64,000 bases of DNA from JAMOAW01 sp039908535 (GCA_039908535.1 JAMOAW010000027.1:11919-75918), one strand, 5' to 3'; counted from the first letter of the stretch, positions 25,304-34,958 are shown. Notes: generated by a model not told the origin, from the letters alone. Numbers and translations are program-made.

Positions 25304-25899
25304 ATGACATTACAACAAGGGGATCTTGACCAAATTGTTCAATATATTAAACCGCAATTTATCCTCTGGATGTCAGATCGGGTGTTGGAAAAACCCCATG
25401 AACTTTATGAAATTGAATGGCGTGAGCGCATTATTCGGGTTGAGGAGGCGTTAAAACATCAGCGTGAATTGATGCAGCAGGGGTTCGCAATGATGGGAAA
25501 ACAGTTGGAACTGGAGGATAAACGGTTAGAGCAGGTGGATAAACGGTTAGAGCAGGTGGATAAACGGTTAGCTTTGCTACAATCTGAGATGGATAAACGG
25601 TTAGAGCAGGTGGATAAACGGTTAGCTTTGCTACAGTCTGAGATGGATAAACGGTTTGAGCAGGTGGATAAACGGTTTGAGCAGGTGGATAAACGGTTAG
25701 TTTTGCTACAATCTGAGATGGATAAACGGTTTGAGCAGGTGGATAAACGGTTAGTTTTGCTACAATCTGAGATGGATAAACGGTTCATAAACGTTTAGAG
25801 TTTCTTACGCAACGGATTGATCGTTTTATGATTTGGTCCTTTGGTATAACGCTCGCTTTGTCGGGTATCGTCATCACAGCACTAAAAATTTTAAGATAA
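25304..25899 (+). pseudogene. Coiled-coil membrane-anchored protein with a 1-nt frameshift near the 3' end
   Basis: An excellent AAAGGAGGATG site precedes the ATG at 25304. The first 90 residues are ordinary; then heptads of the type DKRLEQV or DKRFEQV, mixed with LLQSEM units, form an unbroken coiled coil. The frame stops at 25796-25798 after DKRFINV. In the +1 frame the sequence continues as KRLEFLTQRIDRFMIWSFGI and a membrane helix (TLALSGIVITALKILR), stopping at 25897-25899. Restoring one G before ATAAACG at 25787 rejoins both. The intact design (heptads plus C-terminal anchor) equals the gene at 53.2 kb. Real mutation or sequencing error cannot be separated here. Confidence 0.75.
25519..25785 (+). 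repeat. Coding tandem repeat (21-bp and 33-bp units)
   Basis: GATAAACGGTTAGAGCAGGTG-like 21-bp units alternate with longer units containing TTGCTACAATCTGAGATG. They encode coiled-coil heptads. Near-identity between units makes slippage and mis-assembly likely. Confidence 0.85.
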
Positions 25900-25927
25900 T
25901 ATTTTTTGAAATCTTTTATCGTTGGAT

Positions 25928-26419
25928 ATGTATATGAATGTCAATTGGCAAGGGGTGAGTGGTTCTGAAATGCAAACCGAGTCGATTGCGTCTCGGTTGG
26001 CGCAGGTGGCTCGAGTGGGGTTGGTGGTGGCGTTGGAGGGGGATTTGGGGGCGGGGAAAACCGTCTTTGCCCGTGGGTTTGTGCATGGCATGGGGGTGGC
26101 GGATCCCTATGTCACCAGTCCGACATTTACCTTGCTCAATCCCTATTTGGAAGGCAAAATGCCCGTCTACCACTTCGATTTTTATCGGCTAGAATCCCCC
26201 GAAGAGTTGATTCAGATCGGGGCAGAGGGGTATTTGGGCACCGATGGGGTGGCCTTAGTGGAATGGCCAAGTCGGGCTGGAGATTGGATTCCTGCAGATC
26301 ATCTGCGGGTGGTCTTGACATTTCGGGATGAGGAGCCTGACAAACGTTGGATCGAATTTCGGGCAACTGGCGGGCATAGCAATATGATTTTGGCCGATTT
26401 TTGCCATTTGGAGGCATAG
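25928..26419 (+). CDS. tsaE: tRNA threonylcarbamoyladenosine biosynthesis ATPase
   Basis: 163 aa from the ATG at 25928; the exact start is uncertain because no clear ribosome site is seen, and an ATG at 25934 and a TTG at 25922 are also possible. The Walker A loop GDLGAGKT is at residues 38-45, and TSPTF, HFDFYRLE and VEWPSRAGDWIP are TsaE family motifs. TsaE works with TsaB and TsaD to make the t6A modification at position 37 of ANN-decoding tRNAs. It heads a tightly packed run with amgK and murU, an arrangement common in proteobacteria. Confidence 0.94.
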   Translation: MYMNVNWQGVSGSEMQTESIASRLAQVARVGLVVALEGDLGAGKTVFARGFVHGMGVADPYVTSPTFTLLNPYLEGKMPVYHFDFYRLESPEELIQIGAEGYLGTDGVALVEWPSRAGDWIPADHLRVVLTFRDEEPDKRWIEFRATGGHSNMILADFCHLEA

Positions 26420-26421
26420 AG

Positions 26422-27432
26422 ATGAAGGATCAACCCCCCTCTTTATTAAAACCAGAGGCTTGGCGTTTTCTGCTGGAGATCCTTGGGACCGATATAACCG
26501 TGGCACGCGCCTCTGAGGATGCCTCGTTTCGGAGTTATTATCGGGTTAGAATTCATGGTGGGAACTCTTTTATTTTAATGGATGCCCCACCAACTCATGA
26601 AGATGTCCGACCTTTTGTGGATATTGGCCGTTTTTTGTTTGAGCATGGGGTAAGTGTCCCCAAAATTTTAGCACAAAACGTGGAAACTGGTCATCTTTTA
26701 TTGGAAGATTTTGGTGATCAGACCTTTTTAAAAGCCTTGGCTGCGGGAGTCGAGGCCGAGGGGTTGTATCGACGGGCTGTGGAAACCCTGGTCACCCTGC
26801 AGGCGACTCCATGGGACCACACCTGTTTAGCCCACTCCCGTCCCTATGATCGAGAATTATTGCATAGAGAATTGGCATTGTTTACCGATTGGTATGTGGA
26901 AGGGATTCTCAAGCGGCCCATCTCCCCTTCGGATCGGCAGCAGTTTGAGATGGTTTTTGCCGTGTTAATGGAGAATATTTTAGCTCAACCGGTCTGCTTG
27001 GTGCATCGGGATTATCACAGCCGCAATCTGATGTGGTGTGCGGGAGAGCGGGTTGGGGTGTTGGATTTTCAAGATGCGGTGATGGGACCGGTGACCTATG
27101 ATTTAGCCAGTCTGTTGCGGGATTGTTATGTGGCTTGGGAGGCCCCTTTTCGCAAAAGAGTGCAGAGGTATTGGTTGGAACATGCCCAGGATCCCTGGCA
27201 CTATGGCCAGGATTGGTCTCGATTTGAGAAAGATTTTGATTGGATGGCCCTGCAGCGCAATCTTAAAGCGGTGGGAATTTTTGGCCGTCTCTCGTTGCGG
27301 GATGGCAAACATGGTTATTTGGCCGACATTCCCCGCACTCTGGGGTATGTCTGGGAGGTTTTACCCCGTTATCCGCAGTTAGAGCCGTTGCACGATCTGT
27401 TACAACGGTATATAGCGAGAGTAGAAGCATGA
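26422..27432 (+). CDS. amgK: N-acetylmuramate/N-acetylglucosamine anomeric kinase
   Basis: 336 aa, aminoglycoside-phosphotransferase fold. The start at 26422 is preceded by GGAGG, 3 bp past the tsaE stop. Kinase motifs are CLVHRDYHSRNLMW (catalytic loop with Asp and Asn) and VLDFQDAVMGPVTYDLASLL (metal-binding DFxD-like segment). AmgK phosphorylates the anomeric carbon of MurNAc or GlcNAc in the MurQ-independent peptidoglycan recycling route of Pseudomonas and relatives. The stop overlaps the next start (ATGA), and that next gene is the pathway partner murU, which supports the assignment. Confidence 0.9.
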   Translation: MKDQPPSLLKPEAWRFLLEILGTDITVARASEDASFRSYYRVRIHGGNSFILMDAPPTHEDVRPFVDIGRFLFEHGVSVPKILAQNVETGHLLLEDFGDQTFLKALAAGVEAEGLYRRAVETLVTLQATPWDHTCLAHSRPYDRELLHRELALFTDWYVEGILKRPISPSDRQQFEMVFAVLMENILAQPVCLVHRDYHSRNLMWCAGERVGVLDFQDAVMGPVTYDLASLLRDCYVAWEAPFRKRVQRYWLEHAQDPWHYGQDWSRFEKDFDWMALQRNLKAVGIFGRLSLRDGKHGYLADIPRTLGYVWEVLPRYPQLEPLHDLLQRYIARVEA

Positions 27433-28130
27433 ATGTGATGATTTTAGCCGCTGGACGGGGGGAACGTCTGCGCCCGTTGACCGATCTTTTACCCAAACCC
27501 TTGGTTGAGGTGGCGGGTCTGCCTGTCATTGAACATACTTTGCGTCGTTTGACCACTCTTGGTGTGGATTTGGTGGTGATCAATGTCTGCTATTTGGCGG
27601 ATAAAATGATAGAGTATATTGGCGATGGTTCGGCTTGGGGGCTTCGGGTGGTCTGGTCGCGGGAGCAGAGGCTTTTGGAAACCGGAGGTGGGGTGCGCCA
27701 GGCCTTGGGGCTATTGGGGTCGGAACCTTTTTTGGTGATCAATGGCGATGTGTTATGGGATTTGAATTTAAAGCTTTTTTTAGCTCAATTTGATGGGGAA
27801 CGCATGGATGGATTGTTGGGGCTGGTGGCCAATCCGGTTTGGAAAAAGGGGGATTTTGTCTTAAATCAAGAGGGGCGTTTGGCTCGGTATAGGGGGGAAG
27901 GGGTGGGGTGGACCTATTCGGGAATTCAAATTTTGACGCCTAACATGTTTGCCTCACATACCCAAGAGGCATTTTCGTTAAATGCGCTTTATGATACCAG
28001 TCTCTTGATGGGGCGATTGTATGGTTCGGTGTTGACAGGATTTTGGTCGGATATCGGTCAGTTGGATCGGTTGGAGCAGGCTCGAAAAGAGTGGCCAGAG
28101 TATCAACGGGAGTTTACCTCTAATGGATGA
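27429..28130 (+). CDS. murU: N-acetylmuramate-1-phosphate uridylyltransferase
   Basis: 233 aa nucleotidyltransferase. N-terminal signature MILAAGRGERLRPLTDLLPK (nucleotide loop and the PK pair), then EQRLLETGGGVRQAL and VINGDVLWD (metal-binding Asp). The lack of a C-terminal acyltransferase domain and the short length match MurU. It converts MurNAc-1-phosphate to UDP-MurNAc, bypassing fosfomycin-sensitive MurA/MurB, and uses the product of the overlapping amgK gene. Other sugar nucleotidyltransferases look alike, but the gene pair makes MurU the best reading. Confidence 0.9.
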   Translation: MNVMILAAGRGERLRPLTDLLPKPLVEVAGLPVIEHTLRRLTTLGVDLVVINVCYLADKMIEYIGDGSAWGLRVVWSREQRLLETGGGVRQALGLLGSEPFLVINGDVLWDLNLKLFLAQFDGERMDGLLGLVANPVWKKGDFVLNQEGRLARYRGEGVGWTYSGIQILTPNMFASHTQEAFSLNALYDTSLLMGRLYGSVLTGFWSDIGQLDRLEQARKEWPEYQREFTSNG

Positions 28131-28143
28131 CGTTGGAAAAAGA

Positions 28144-29485
28144 ATGGATATGCACAAATTGCAAGCTCTTTCGCCTTTGGACGGACGCTACCAAGATAAG
28201 GTGGCAAAACTGGCCCCGATTTTTTCTGAATTTGGTTTGATTCATCGCCGGTTATGCATCGAAATGGGTTGGTTGGTGGCCTTGGCTGAGGAATCGGGAG
28301 TACCAGAGCTCAAACCCTTTGCGCCCCACATATTGGCTTTTTTAGAAAATATGGTGGAGAATTTTTCCAATGCCGATGCCCAACGTATCAAAGATATCGA
28401 AAAGATCACCAATCACGACGTCAAAGCAGTCGAATATTTTATCAAAGAAAAAACCCATTCTGTTTTAGGGGAAACGGCTTCTGAATTTATCCATTTTGCC
28501 TGTACTTCCGAAGATATCAATAATTTGGCCCATGGGTTAATGTTATTGGACGGTCGGCAAGGGGTTATTTTGCCCGCCATGGATCGCCTGATAGAGGCTA
28601 TTTCCCAATTGGCGTTAGAACACAAAGATCAACCCATGTTGGCCCGCACCCATGGGCAAACCGCCTCGCCGACCACGGTGGGCAAGGAGATGGCCAATGT
28701 GGTCCATCGTTTACGAGGCGTGCGGGATCAAGTGGCCAACATCCCTATTTATGGTAAAATGAATGGTGCGGTGGGCAATTATAATGCCCATCAGGTGAGC
28801 TGTCCCGAAGTGGACTGGGTGGCCTTTTCCAAAGCCTTTGTGGAGGGGTTGGGGTTGACCTTTCAACCGTTGACCACCCAAATTGAACCCCATGACGGCA
28901 TGGCGGAATTGTTTTATGCTTTGGCGCGCTTTAATACCATTTTGTTGGATTTTTGTCGGGATATTTGGGGATATATCTCGTTGGCCTATTTTAAGCAGAA
29001 GACCAAGGCGGGAGAGGTGGGCTCTTCGACGATGCCCCATAAGGTGAATCCCATTGATTTTGAAAACGCCGAAGGCAATTTGGGCTTGGCCAACGCCCTG
29101 TTGATCCATTTGGCGGAAAAGCTCCCTATTTCTCGTTTTCAGCGTGACCTATCCGATTCAACGGTGTTGCGCAATATGGGGGTGGCTTTGGGGTATGCTC
29201 TGTTGGCTTATGTTTCGGTTGGGCGCGGAATTGACAAATTGCAGGTCAATCCTCTCCGTTTGGAGGCCGATTTGGAGTCTGCTTGGGAGGTGCTGGCCGA
29301 ACCCATTCAGATGGTGATGCGTCGCTATGGAGTGGAAAAACCCTATGAGCGGCTCAAAGAGTTAACCCGTGGCAAAGAAGTCACCCAGGAGTCTTTGGCA
29401 AATTCAAGAAAAATTATTGACGTTGACCCCTAGAGAATATATCGGACTCGCTCAGGTGTTAACCCAAAGGGCAGTTGAAAAATAA
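28144..29485 (+). CDS. purB: Adenylosuccinate lyase with a 3'-end frameshift
   Basis: The E. coli-type PurB, which cleaves SAICAR and adenylosuccinate in purine synthesis. The start at 28144 gives MDMHKLQALSPLDGRYQDKV. The fumarase/lyase signature GSSTMPHKVNP and active-site segments TSEDINNLAHG and ARTHGQTASPTTVGKE are present. The frame as read stops at 29431-29433 (KIIDVDP), but the shifted frame gives QIQEKLLTLTPREYIGLAQV and continues to a TAA at 29483-29485. LTPREYIG matches the known E. coli ending LTPANYIG. Removing one G of the pair at 29397-29398 joins the two frames, so there is a one-base insertion or a sequencing error. Confidence 0.93.
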
Positions 29486-29510
29486 TTGAGAGCAGGATCT
29501 CCTTCGGGGT

Positions 29511-29645
29511 ACCTTGGGGGGGCGGAGAACCGCCCCCCAATCCCCCCCACCCTTTTTTTTTAATTCTTAAAAAAAAGAGGGGGTCTGGGGGATTCATCCC
29601 CCAGGGTTTTGCGTTTGATCTTTTGCCCGGAAGGGCATCATGTTC
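29511..29645 (+). repeat. R1 dispersed repeat, copy
   Basis: Full R1 body with all hairpins, ending GCCCGGAAGGGCATCATG. It lies between the convergent purB and response-regulator genes. Confidence 0.88.
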
Positions 29646-29656
29646 TAACTGTCCTG

Positions 29657-30067
29657 TTAAGGGGTCTCTGCGGGGATCAGGTGGTATTCCCGCAGTTTGG
29701 CTAATAAATGGCTGCGTATGATCGGTTTGGTTATATAATCGGTGCATCCTCCTTTGAAGAAGGCCTCCACCACCTGTTTTTCGGTATCTAGGGCACTGAC
29801 GATAAAGATGCTCGTCTCTTTGGAACCGGAGTACCCTTTCTCTTTTTCAAAGGCACGCATGGCAAACAGTGCCTCTTGGCCATTCATGATAGGCATCATA
29901 ATATCTAATAAAACAAGCTGATAAGGGGTTTTATCTTCTATGGCTAATTGAAAAATTTCGAGGGCTTCTCGACCATCTTTGGCAAAGTCATACTCTCCGA
30001 AAGGGGCCATGATTTGTGCTAGAACCTGTCTGTTGTTTTTTTCATCATCGACGATTAATATTTTCAT
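29657..30067 (-). CDS. Single-domain response regulator
   Basis: 136 aa, a receiver domain only. The acidic pair is VDDE at residues 6-9, the phosphoacceptor aspartate is in LVLLDIMMPIMNG near residue 55, and the conserved lysine is in DYITKP near residue 114. There is no DNA-binding, cyclase or other output domain, so it acts as a phosphate carrier or a CheY-like effector. Its ATG overlaps the stop of the hybrid kinase gene by 4 bp, so the two are probably a cognate pair. It is divergent in no direct sense from purB; the two converge across an R1 repeat. Confidence 0.93.
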   Translation of the reverse strand: MKILIVDDEKNNRQVLAQIMAPFGEYDFAKDGREALEIFQLAIEDKTPYQLVLLDIMMPIMNGQEALFAMRAFEKEKGYSGSKETSIFIVSALDTEKQVVEAFFKGGCTDYITKPIIRSHLLAKLREYHLIPAETP

Positions 30068-32541
30068 TTTTTTAAATCATTTTCCAGTTGGTGACACCAT
30101 TTAAGAATATCGGGCTTGTTTTCTTTACGAACCGCCATCAAAAGACGTAAAGCCGTTTTAGACAAGTTTGGGTCTTCTAAATGTCCGACCATCTCTTTTG
30201 TGGTTTCTATTTCTTTGGTAAGGAGCTGCCAATCCCCCTTTTCTAAAGCTTGTTGCACGAAGATTAATTGATTTGCGATTTGAATTCTAGGGGGCGTATC
30301 AGAGAGGATAGATCTTTGTTCTGAGTGGATCGTGGTATCCAGATCAATTGTGCTTGGGCAGAGGATCATTTTAAGGTTGAGGGTCAAGCGCAAGATACGT
30401 TGTAACTCTTCTGGTCGGTATGGTTTAAAAATAAAATCGTTTGTCCCTGCCTGTCGAGCAAAGGTATTAAATGTGAGATGAGAAGAGGTTCCAATGATGG
30501 GAATGTTCGCAGGACAAGTGGATATTTGGCCAGATCGAATGGATTTTATGGTATGTAGACCATTCATTTCTGGGAGAGAGAGATCTATCAGAAGAAGGTC
30601 GAAGGGTTCTGATTGTAGAAGGTGTCGGGTCTCTTGGCCATGGGAACAGGTATTGAGTTGATATCCTTTGATGGTTTGTAAGATTGACAAGGCATGTTCA
30701 CGGTCGTGAGGATGGTCATCTATGATGAGAATTTTAATCGGTTTGGTGGTGTATGATGGTAAGAGATGCCAATGAAAATTTTTTGCATGAGAAGGTAAGG
30801 GGGTATTTTGAAAAATTTCATTGATGGTATCTATGAGACATAGTGGAGAGATGGGCTTGATGAGCGTGCGGGCGATCCCCAATTTTTCAGATAGAAGCAA
30901 ATCATTTCGACGATGGTTGCCGGGCAATAAAAGTAGAATGGGTATGATTTGGTTCGAAAGATGGTTGAGATATTCTGCCAATTTGACACCATTGCATTTT
31001 GGCAAACGACAATCCAACACAATGAGATCAAAATAAGGTTTGTTGTATTGAATGGCATTTTCTATAAGTTGCAACACGTCATACCCATCGTTAGCCTCGA
31101 CGATTTGCCCTCCAAACAGGGACAGTGTGCGGGAGAGTATTTTGCGGCTATTGGGATTGCCATCGGCGAGCAGAATATTTAGGCCAAAAAATTGCACTGC
31201 ACTGGAAAGATAGGTTTGATTGAGGGGGTGAGAGCTGGGTTGGAAATCGACCGTAAAATGGAAGCGGCTTCCTTGCCCCTCCTGGCTTTCTACCCAAATG
31301 TTTCCCCGCATTTTTTCAACAAAACGTTTGCAAATAGCCAGTCCAAGCCCACTACCACCATATTTTCGGGTGGTGCTGCTGTCGGCCTGGATAAATTCTT
31401 CAAAGATGATTTGTTGTTTGTCAAAAGGAATACCAATGCCAGTATCGTGAATTTGAAAATAGAGGCACCATGGGAAAATATCTAACTCTTTGCTCTCGTC
31501 CAAACTGACCAGGAGGGTGATTGTGCCTTTTTCGGTAAATTTAATGGCATTACCGATTAAATTGAGTAAAATTTGCCTTAATTTTGTCGGGTCACTGATG
31601 ACTCGAATGGGCAGTTTAGGGTCGAGTGAGCAAATAAATTCGAGATTTTTTTTGTGTATTTGCGCAATTAAAACGGCACAACTCTCCCAGATCAACTTGT
31701 GAAGATCAAAATCGATCTGTTCAAATTCCATTCCCCCTGCATCAAATTTTGAGATATCCAAAATAGAGTTGAAAATGTGTAATAAGGTATTTCCAGATTG
31801 AACGACAATTTCTAGATTTTGTCTCTCCTGACTGGTCTGGGCGGTATCCAAAAGAAGGTCAGACAAACCGATAATGGCGTTTAAAGGGGTGCGGACTTCG
31901 TGACTCATGGTGGCTATAAAAATATTTTTTTTATGCAAAGCCTGCTCGACAGACTCTTTGGCTTGGCGCAGTTCATGGGTGCGCTCTTCTACGATGTGTT
32001 GGAGGTGATTGCGATGTCTTAAAAGTTCTATTTCGGCATGTTTGTGTTCAATAATGCCTGCTAGGGCGTGGACGATCATGGTGAGATAGGTCTCGATTTC
32101 AGCATTCTGGATATGATTGTGTTCCACATACAAATTGAGGAGGCCAAGCATTTTTCCTTTTGACATCAGAGGATAACAATAATGACCATGATTTTTAATG
32201 CCTTTAAACGAGATGTGATGCTGATCATCTAAAGCGTTTTTAAAAACCATCTCTTGCTTTTGGGCGGCAATACCACACAGGCAGGTGCCAAAGGGAATGC
32301 GTGCGCAGGCTTTTAGAAGATGATTATCTAGTCCAATATGGGTGACCATTTTCAAAACGTGCGGCTCTTGGGAATCGATTAAAAAGAGGCTTCCCTTGGC
32401 AAGCAAGGTCAACCAGTCGTTGGAAAGAATGAGTTGCAGGGCCTTTTCCATGAGTTCTTCTAAGCTGTAAGGCTCTAAAGCTAGTTCCAACAATTGGCTG
32501 ACAACGACCAGGGCTTGTTCACGTCTTTCTTGATGGATCAT
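30064..32541 (-). CDS. Soluble hybrid sensor histidine kinase (GAF-HisKA-HATPase-REC-REC)
   Basis: 825 aa with no membrane segment. A GAF-type sensor region fills about residues 20-165 (SLFLIDS, IPFGTCLCGIAAQ, YPLMSKGKMLGLLNLYVE). A short coiled coil leads to the HisKA motif TMSHEVRTPLNAIIG near residue 215, then NAIKFTEKG, DTGIGIPFDKQ and GGSGLGLAI of the ATPase. The first receiver has ADGN where the acidic pair is usually DD, with LIVLDCRLP as phosphosite. The second is canonical (IIDDH, LLLIDLSLPEMNG). A C-terminal stretch of about 90 residues may be a degenerate Hpt-like helix bundle. It is co-translated with the single-domain regulator. Confidence 0.93.
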   Translation of the reverse strand: MIHQERREQALVVVSQLLELALEPYSLEELMEKALQLILSNDWLTLLAKGSLFLIDSQEPHVLKMVTHIGLDNHLLKACARIPFGTCLCGIAAQKQEMVFKNALDDQHHISFKGIKNHGHYCYPLMSKGKMLGLLNLYVEHNHIQNAEIETYLTMIVHALAGIIEHKHAEIELLRHRNHLQHIVEERTHELRQAKESVEQALHKKNIFIATMSHEVRTPLNAIIGLSDLLLDTAQTSQERQNLEIVVQSGNTLLHIFNSILDISKFDAGGMEFEQIDFDLHKLIWESCAVLIAQIHKKNLEFICSLDPKLPIRVISDPTKLRQILLNLIGNAIKFTEKGTITLLVSLDESKELDIFPWCLYFQIHDTGIGIPFDKQQIIFEEFIQADSSTTRKYGGSGLGLAICKRFVEKMRGNIWVESQEGQGSRFHFTVDFQPSSHPLNQTYLSSAVQFFGLNILLADGNPNSRKILSRTLSLFGGQIVEANDGYDVLQLIENAIQYNKPYFDLIVLDCRLPKCNGVKLAEYLNHLSNQIIPILLLLPGNHRRNDLLLSEKLGIARTLIKPISPLCLIDTINEIFQNTPLPSHAKNFHWHLLPSYTTKPIKILIIDDHPHDREHALSILQTIKGYQLNTCSHGQETRHLLQSEPFDLLLIDLSLPEMNGLHTIKSIRSGQISTCPANIPIIGTSSHLTFNTFARQAGTNDFIFKPYRPEELQRILRLTLNLKMILCPSTIDLDTTIHSEQRSILSDTPPRIQIANQLIFVQQALEKGDWQLLTKEIETTKEMVGHLEDPNLSKTALRLLMAVRKENKPDILKWCHQLENDLKK

Positions 32542-32783
32542 AGAGGGTATCCAAAAATTTTAGAGGTTTTTTGTTGATATGTTACATTTTACCAGATTTT
32601 CCATGTTAACAGAAGATTGAAAACAAGATGCGTAAAATATTTTATTGTGGTAGATTTTAGAAAATCAATAAATGTTTAAGAGATGTTTTTTGTATTTGTA
32701 TATATATATTGTTATGATAGTATTTAGTTTATTTTGTTTACTTTGTTTTGATGTTTTTTTAATAACGACTGTATGGGGCGGGG

Positions 32784-34958
32784 ATGACTATGATAAAGAA
32801 CGAAGATGAAAAGCCTAAGCTGTTGTTGGTGGATGATATGGTGGCCAACATTATGATGTTGCATGAGGTGTTGAAGGATGATTACCATACCTATTTTGCT
32901 AAAGATGGGGTGTCTGCTCTGAAAGCCGCAGAGGATCGTTTACCTGATCTTATTTTGTTGGATATACATATGCCTGGCATGGATGGTATGGAGGTGTGCA
33001 GGCGTTTAAAGGCGGATTCGCAAACAGAGCGGATTCCCATTATTTTTATTACCTCTCTCTCCGAAACCCAAGATGAAACCGCTGGATTAGAGTTGGGGGC
33101 GGTGGATTATATCACCAAGCCTTTTAATCCGACTGTTGTGCAACTTAGAGTCAAAAATCACATTGCTTTAAAAAAATATCAGGACCATTTGGAAGAGTTG
33201 GTCCTGGAACGAACGGCCAAACTGCAAAAGGCCAAAGAGGAGGCCGAGTCGGCGGATCGCGCAAAAACCAAATTTTTGATGATCATCAGCCACGAATTGC
33301 GTACCCCATTAAACAGCATTATTGGATTTTCTGAAAGTTTGTCCACTGTGTTGCAAGGGGAATCCAAAGAGTTGGCCGGGATGATCTATGACTCTGGAGT
33401 AAAATTAAATTCTATGGTTGGGAATATCCTGGATTTGGTCAAGTTGGAAAGTCAAAAGGTGCCCCTTGCCTGTCAACCTTTCCATGTCCGAGAATTGGTG
33501 CAGCAAACGGCTCGGCAGGTAGAAATGAAATATCAAGAAAAAGGGCTTGTTTTTGAAAGCGCATGTGCATTGGACGTTCCTGAATTTTTGCAAGGAGATG
33601 AAAAACGAATTCGGCAAGTACTCGGTCATTTACTGGATAACGCTTTTAAATTTACGGACAAGGGATCGGTCTATGTAAAAGTGGAACGGGGACATGGGGA
33701 GGGGTATCGGGATCAACTGGTTTTTTCGGTTGAAGATACTGGTATTGGGATTCCCCAGGAGAAGTTAGATGACATATTTGGTTTTTTTACAATGTTGGCC
33801 GAGGATATGTATACCCAGCATAAGGGCGGGATCGGTATTGGTTTGGCGATTTGTAAAAGTGTTGTCAAACTTATGAATGGAAAAATTTGGGTGAGCAGTA
33901 GGTCCACTGGTAGTGTGTTTTCTTTTTCTGTTTTATCTAAGAGTCGTTTGTTATGTCTGTTTGTATTCGGATTGATTGTGGGTGGTTGGCAAGGGGGGGC
34001 CGTTGCGGAAGATTCCTTGCGCGGACCGGCCTTTTCCGATCCAAAACAGCTCACCCCTATGCCAGAAGAGTGGCAAAAAAAGCCGATTGAGTACGATGCC
34101 GAGGCCAAAAAGCTGCAAGCCGATGTGGTTATCACCCTGGATCAAGAGATTTTTTTGATGTTGGGCGACAAAATTATGGATTATGGCAAGAAAAAAGGGA
34201 TTAAAATTGTTAATCAAGAGGGGACCTGCGGGATCTCAGACGGTTTTATGTTGAAAAAACAGGTAGATTTAGCGGGTTATTGTTGTGCACCAAGTACGTC
34301 GGCCCGTCTACCCACCCTCACGTATCGTACTCTTGGTATTGCCGCAAAGGTCTTTATCGTGCATCCCGATAATCCCGTCAATAACCTGACCGTAGAACAA
34401 TTGCAAAAGATATATCAAGGCGAGTATGCCCGTTGGTCAGAGGTGAAAGGCTTGGAGGGAGCTCCCAATATTCCCATTCATGTCGTTGGTCGTCTCCATT
34501 GCAAGTTGCGCCCCGGTCATTGGCGTCTTCTGCTGGATTATGAAAATATGTTTAGTCCGCGCATGAAAGAGGTCAGCACCATTCCAGATGTCATCGCCGA
34601 AGTGATGGGTAACCCTGGTTCTATTGGGTATGATACCATGACCAATATCCTTCGTTTTCAAAAAAAGGATCACCCCCCCAAGGTTTTGAGAATGGAGGGG
34701 CAGACTCCTCATGATCTCGATGCCATTGCCAATTTGCGTTATCCTCTCTATCGGACGTTGGAGCTGGCCTCCTGGGAGGGCGAGGGGGTACGTAATCGTT
34801 ACGTGGATGATTTAGAAGCTTTTATGTTGAAAGAGGCTGAATCTCTGGATCCAGAAAAATTTAGTTTTGTTCCCGCTTCCCTGATGCGTAAAACCGGTTG
34901 GCAGTTTGTGGGTGATGAAGCCGTGGGAGAACCTCCGGTTCAGAAAAATCAAAAATGA
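32784..34958 (+). CDS. Response regulator-histidine kinase fused to a C-terminal membrane segment and periplasmic-type binding domain
   Basis: 724 aa in one frame. A receiver domain (VDDM, phospho-Asp60 in LILLDIHMPGMDG, TKPF) is followed by a coiled coil, HisKA (IISHELRTPLNSIIG, His near 169) and HATPase (DNAFKFTDKG, DTGIGIPQEK, GIGIGLAICK). Immediately after the ATPase end (SVFSFSV) comes a hydrophobic stretch near residues 387-410 (RLLCLFVFGLIVGGW, ending AVAE), which looks like a signal peptide or membrane anchor. About 300 residues of PstS-like phosphate/ligand-binding fold follow (AAKVFIVHPDNPVNNLTVEQ, IPIHVVGR, NPGSIGYDTM). Either a natural fusion with a periplasmic C-terminal sensor or two genes joined by stop loss. 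Confidence 0.85.
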   Translation: MTMIKNEDEKPKLLLVDDMVANIMMLHEVLKDDYHTYFAKDGVSALKAAEDRLPDLILLDIHMPGMDGMEVCRRLKADSQTERIPIIFITSLSETQDETAGLELGAVDYITKPFNPTVVQLRVKNHIALKKYQDHLEELVLERTAKLQKAKEEAESADRAKTKFLMIISHELRTPLNSIIGFSESLSTVLQGESKELAGMIYDSGVKLNSMVGNILDLVKLESQKVPLACQPFHVRELVQQTARQVEMKYQEKGLVFESACALDVPEFLQGDEKRIRQVLGHLLDNAFKFTDKGSVYVKVERGHGEGYRDQLVFSVEDTGIGIPQEKLDDIFGFFTMLAEDMYTQHKGGIGIGLAICKSVVKLMNGKIWVSSRSTGSVFSFSVLSKSRLLCLFVFGLIVGGWQGGAVAEDSLRGPAFSDPKQLTPMPEEWQKKPIEYDAEAKKLQADVVITLDQEIFLMLGDKIMDYGKKKGIKIVNQEGTCGISDGFMLKKQVDLAGYCCAPSTSARLPTLTYRTLGIAAKVFIVHPDNPVNNLTVEQLQKIYQGEYARWSEVKGLEGAPNIPIHVVGRLHCKLRPGHWRLLLDYENMFSPRMKEVSTIPDVIAEVMGNPGSIGYDTMTNILRFQKKDHPPKVLRMEGQTPHDLDAIANLRYPLYRTLELASWEGEGVRNRYVDDLEAFMLKEAESLDPEKFSFVPASLMRKTGWQFVGDEAVGEPPVQKNQK

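Noticed and set aside
25519..25785. Regular short repeats resembling a CRISPR array
   Set aside because: The units are in frame inside a gene, encode heptads and have no unique spacers; the same is true at 53401-53463.
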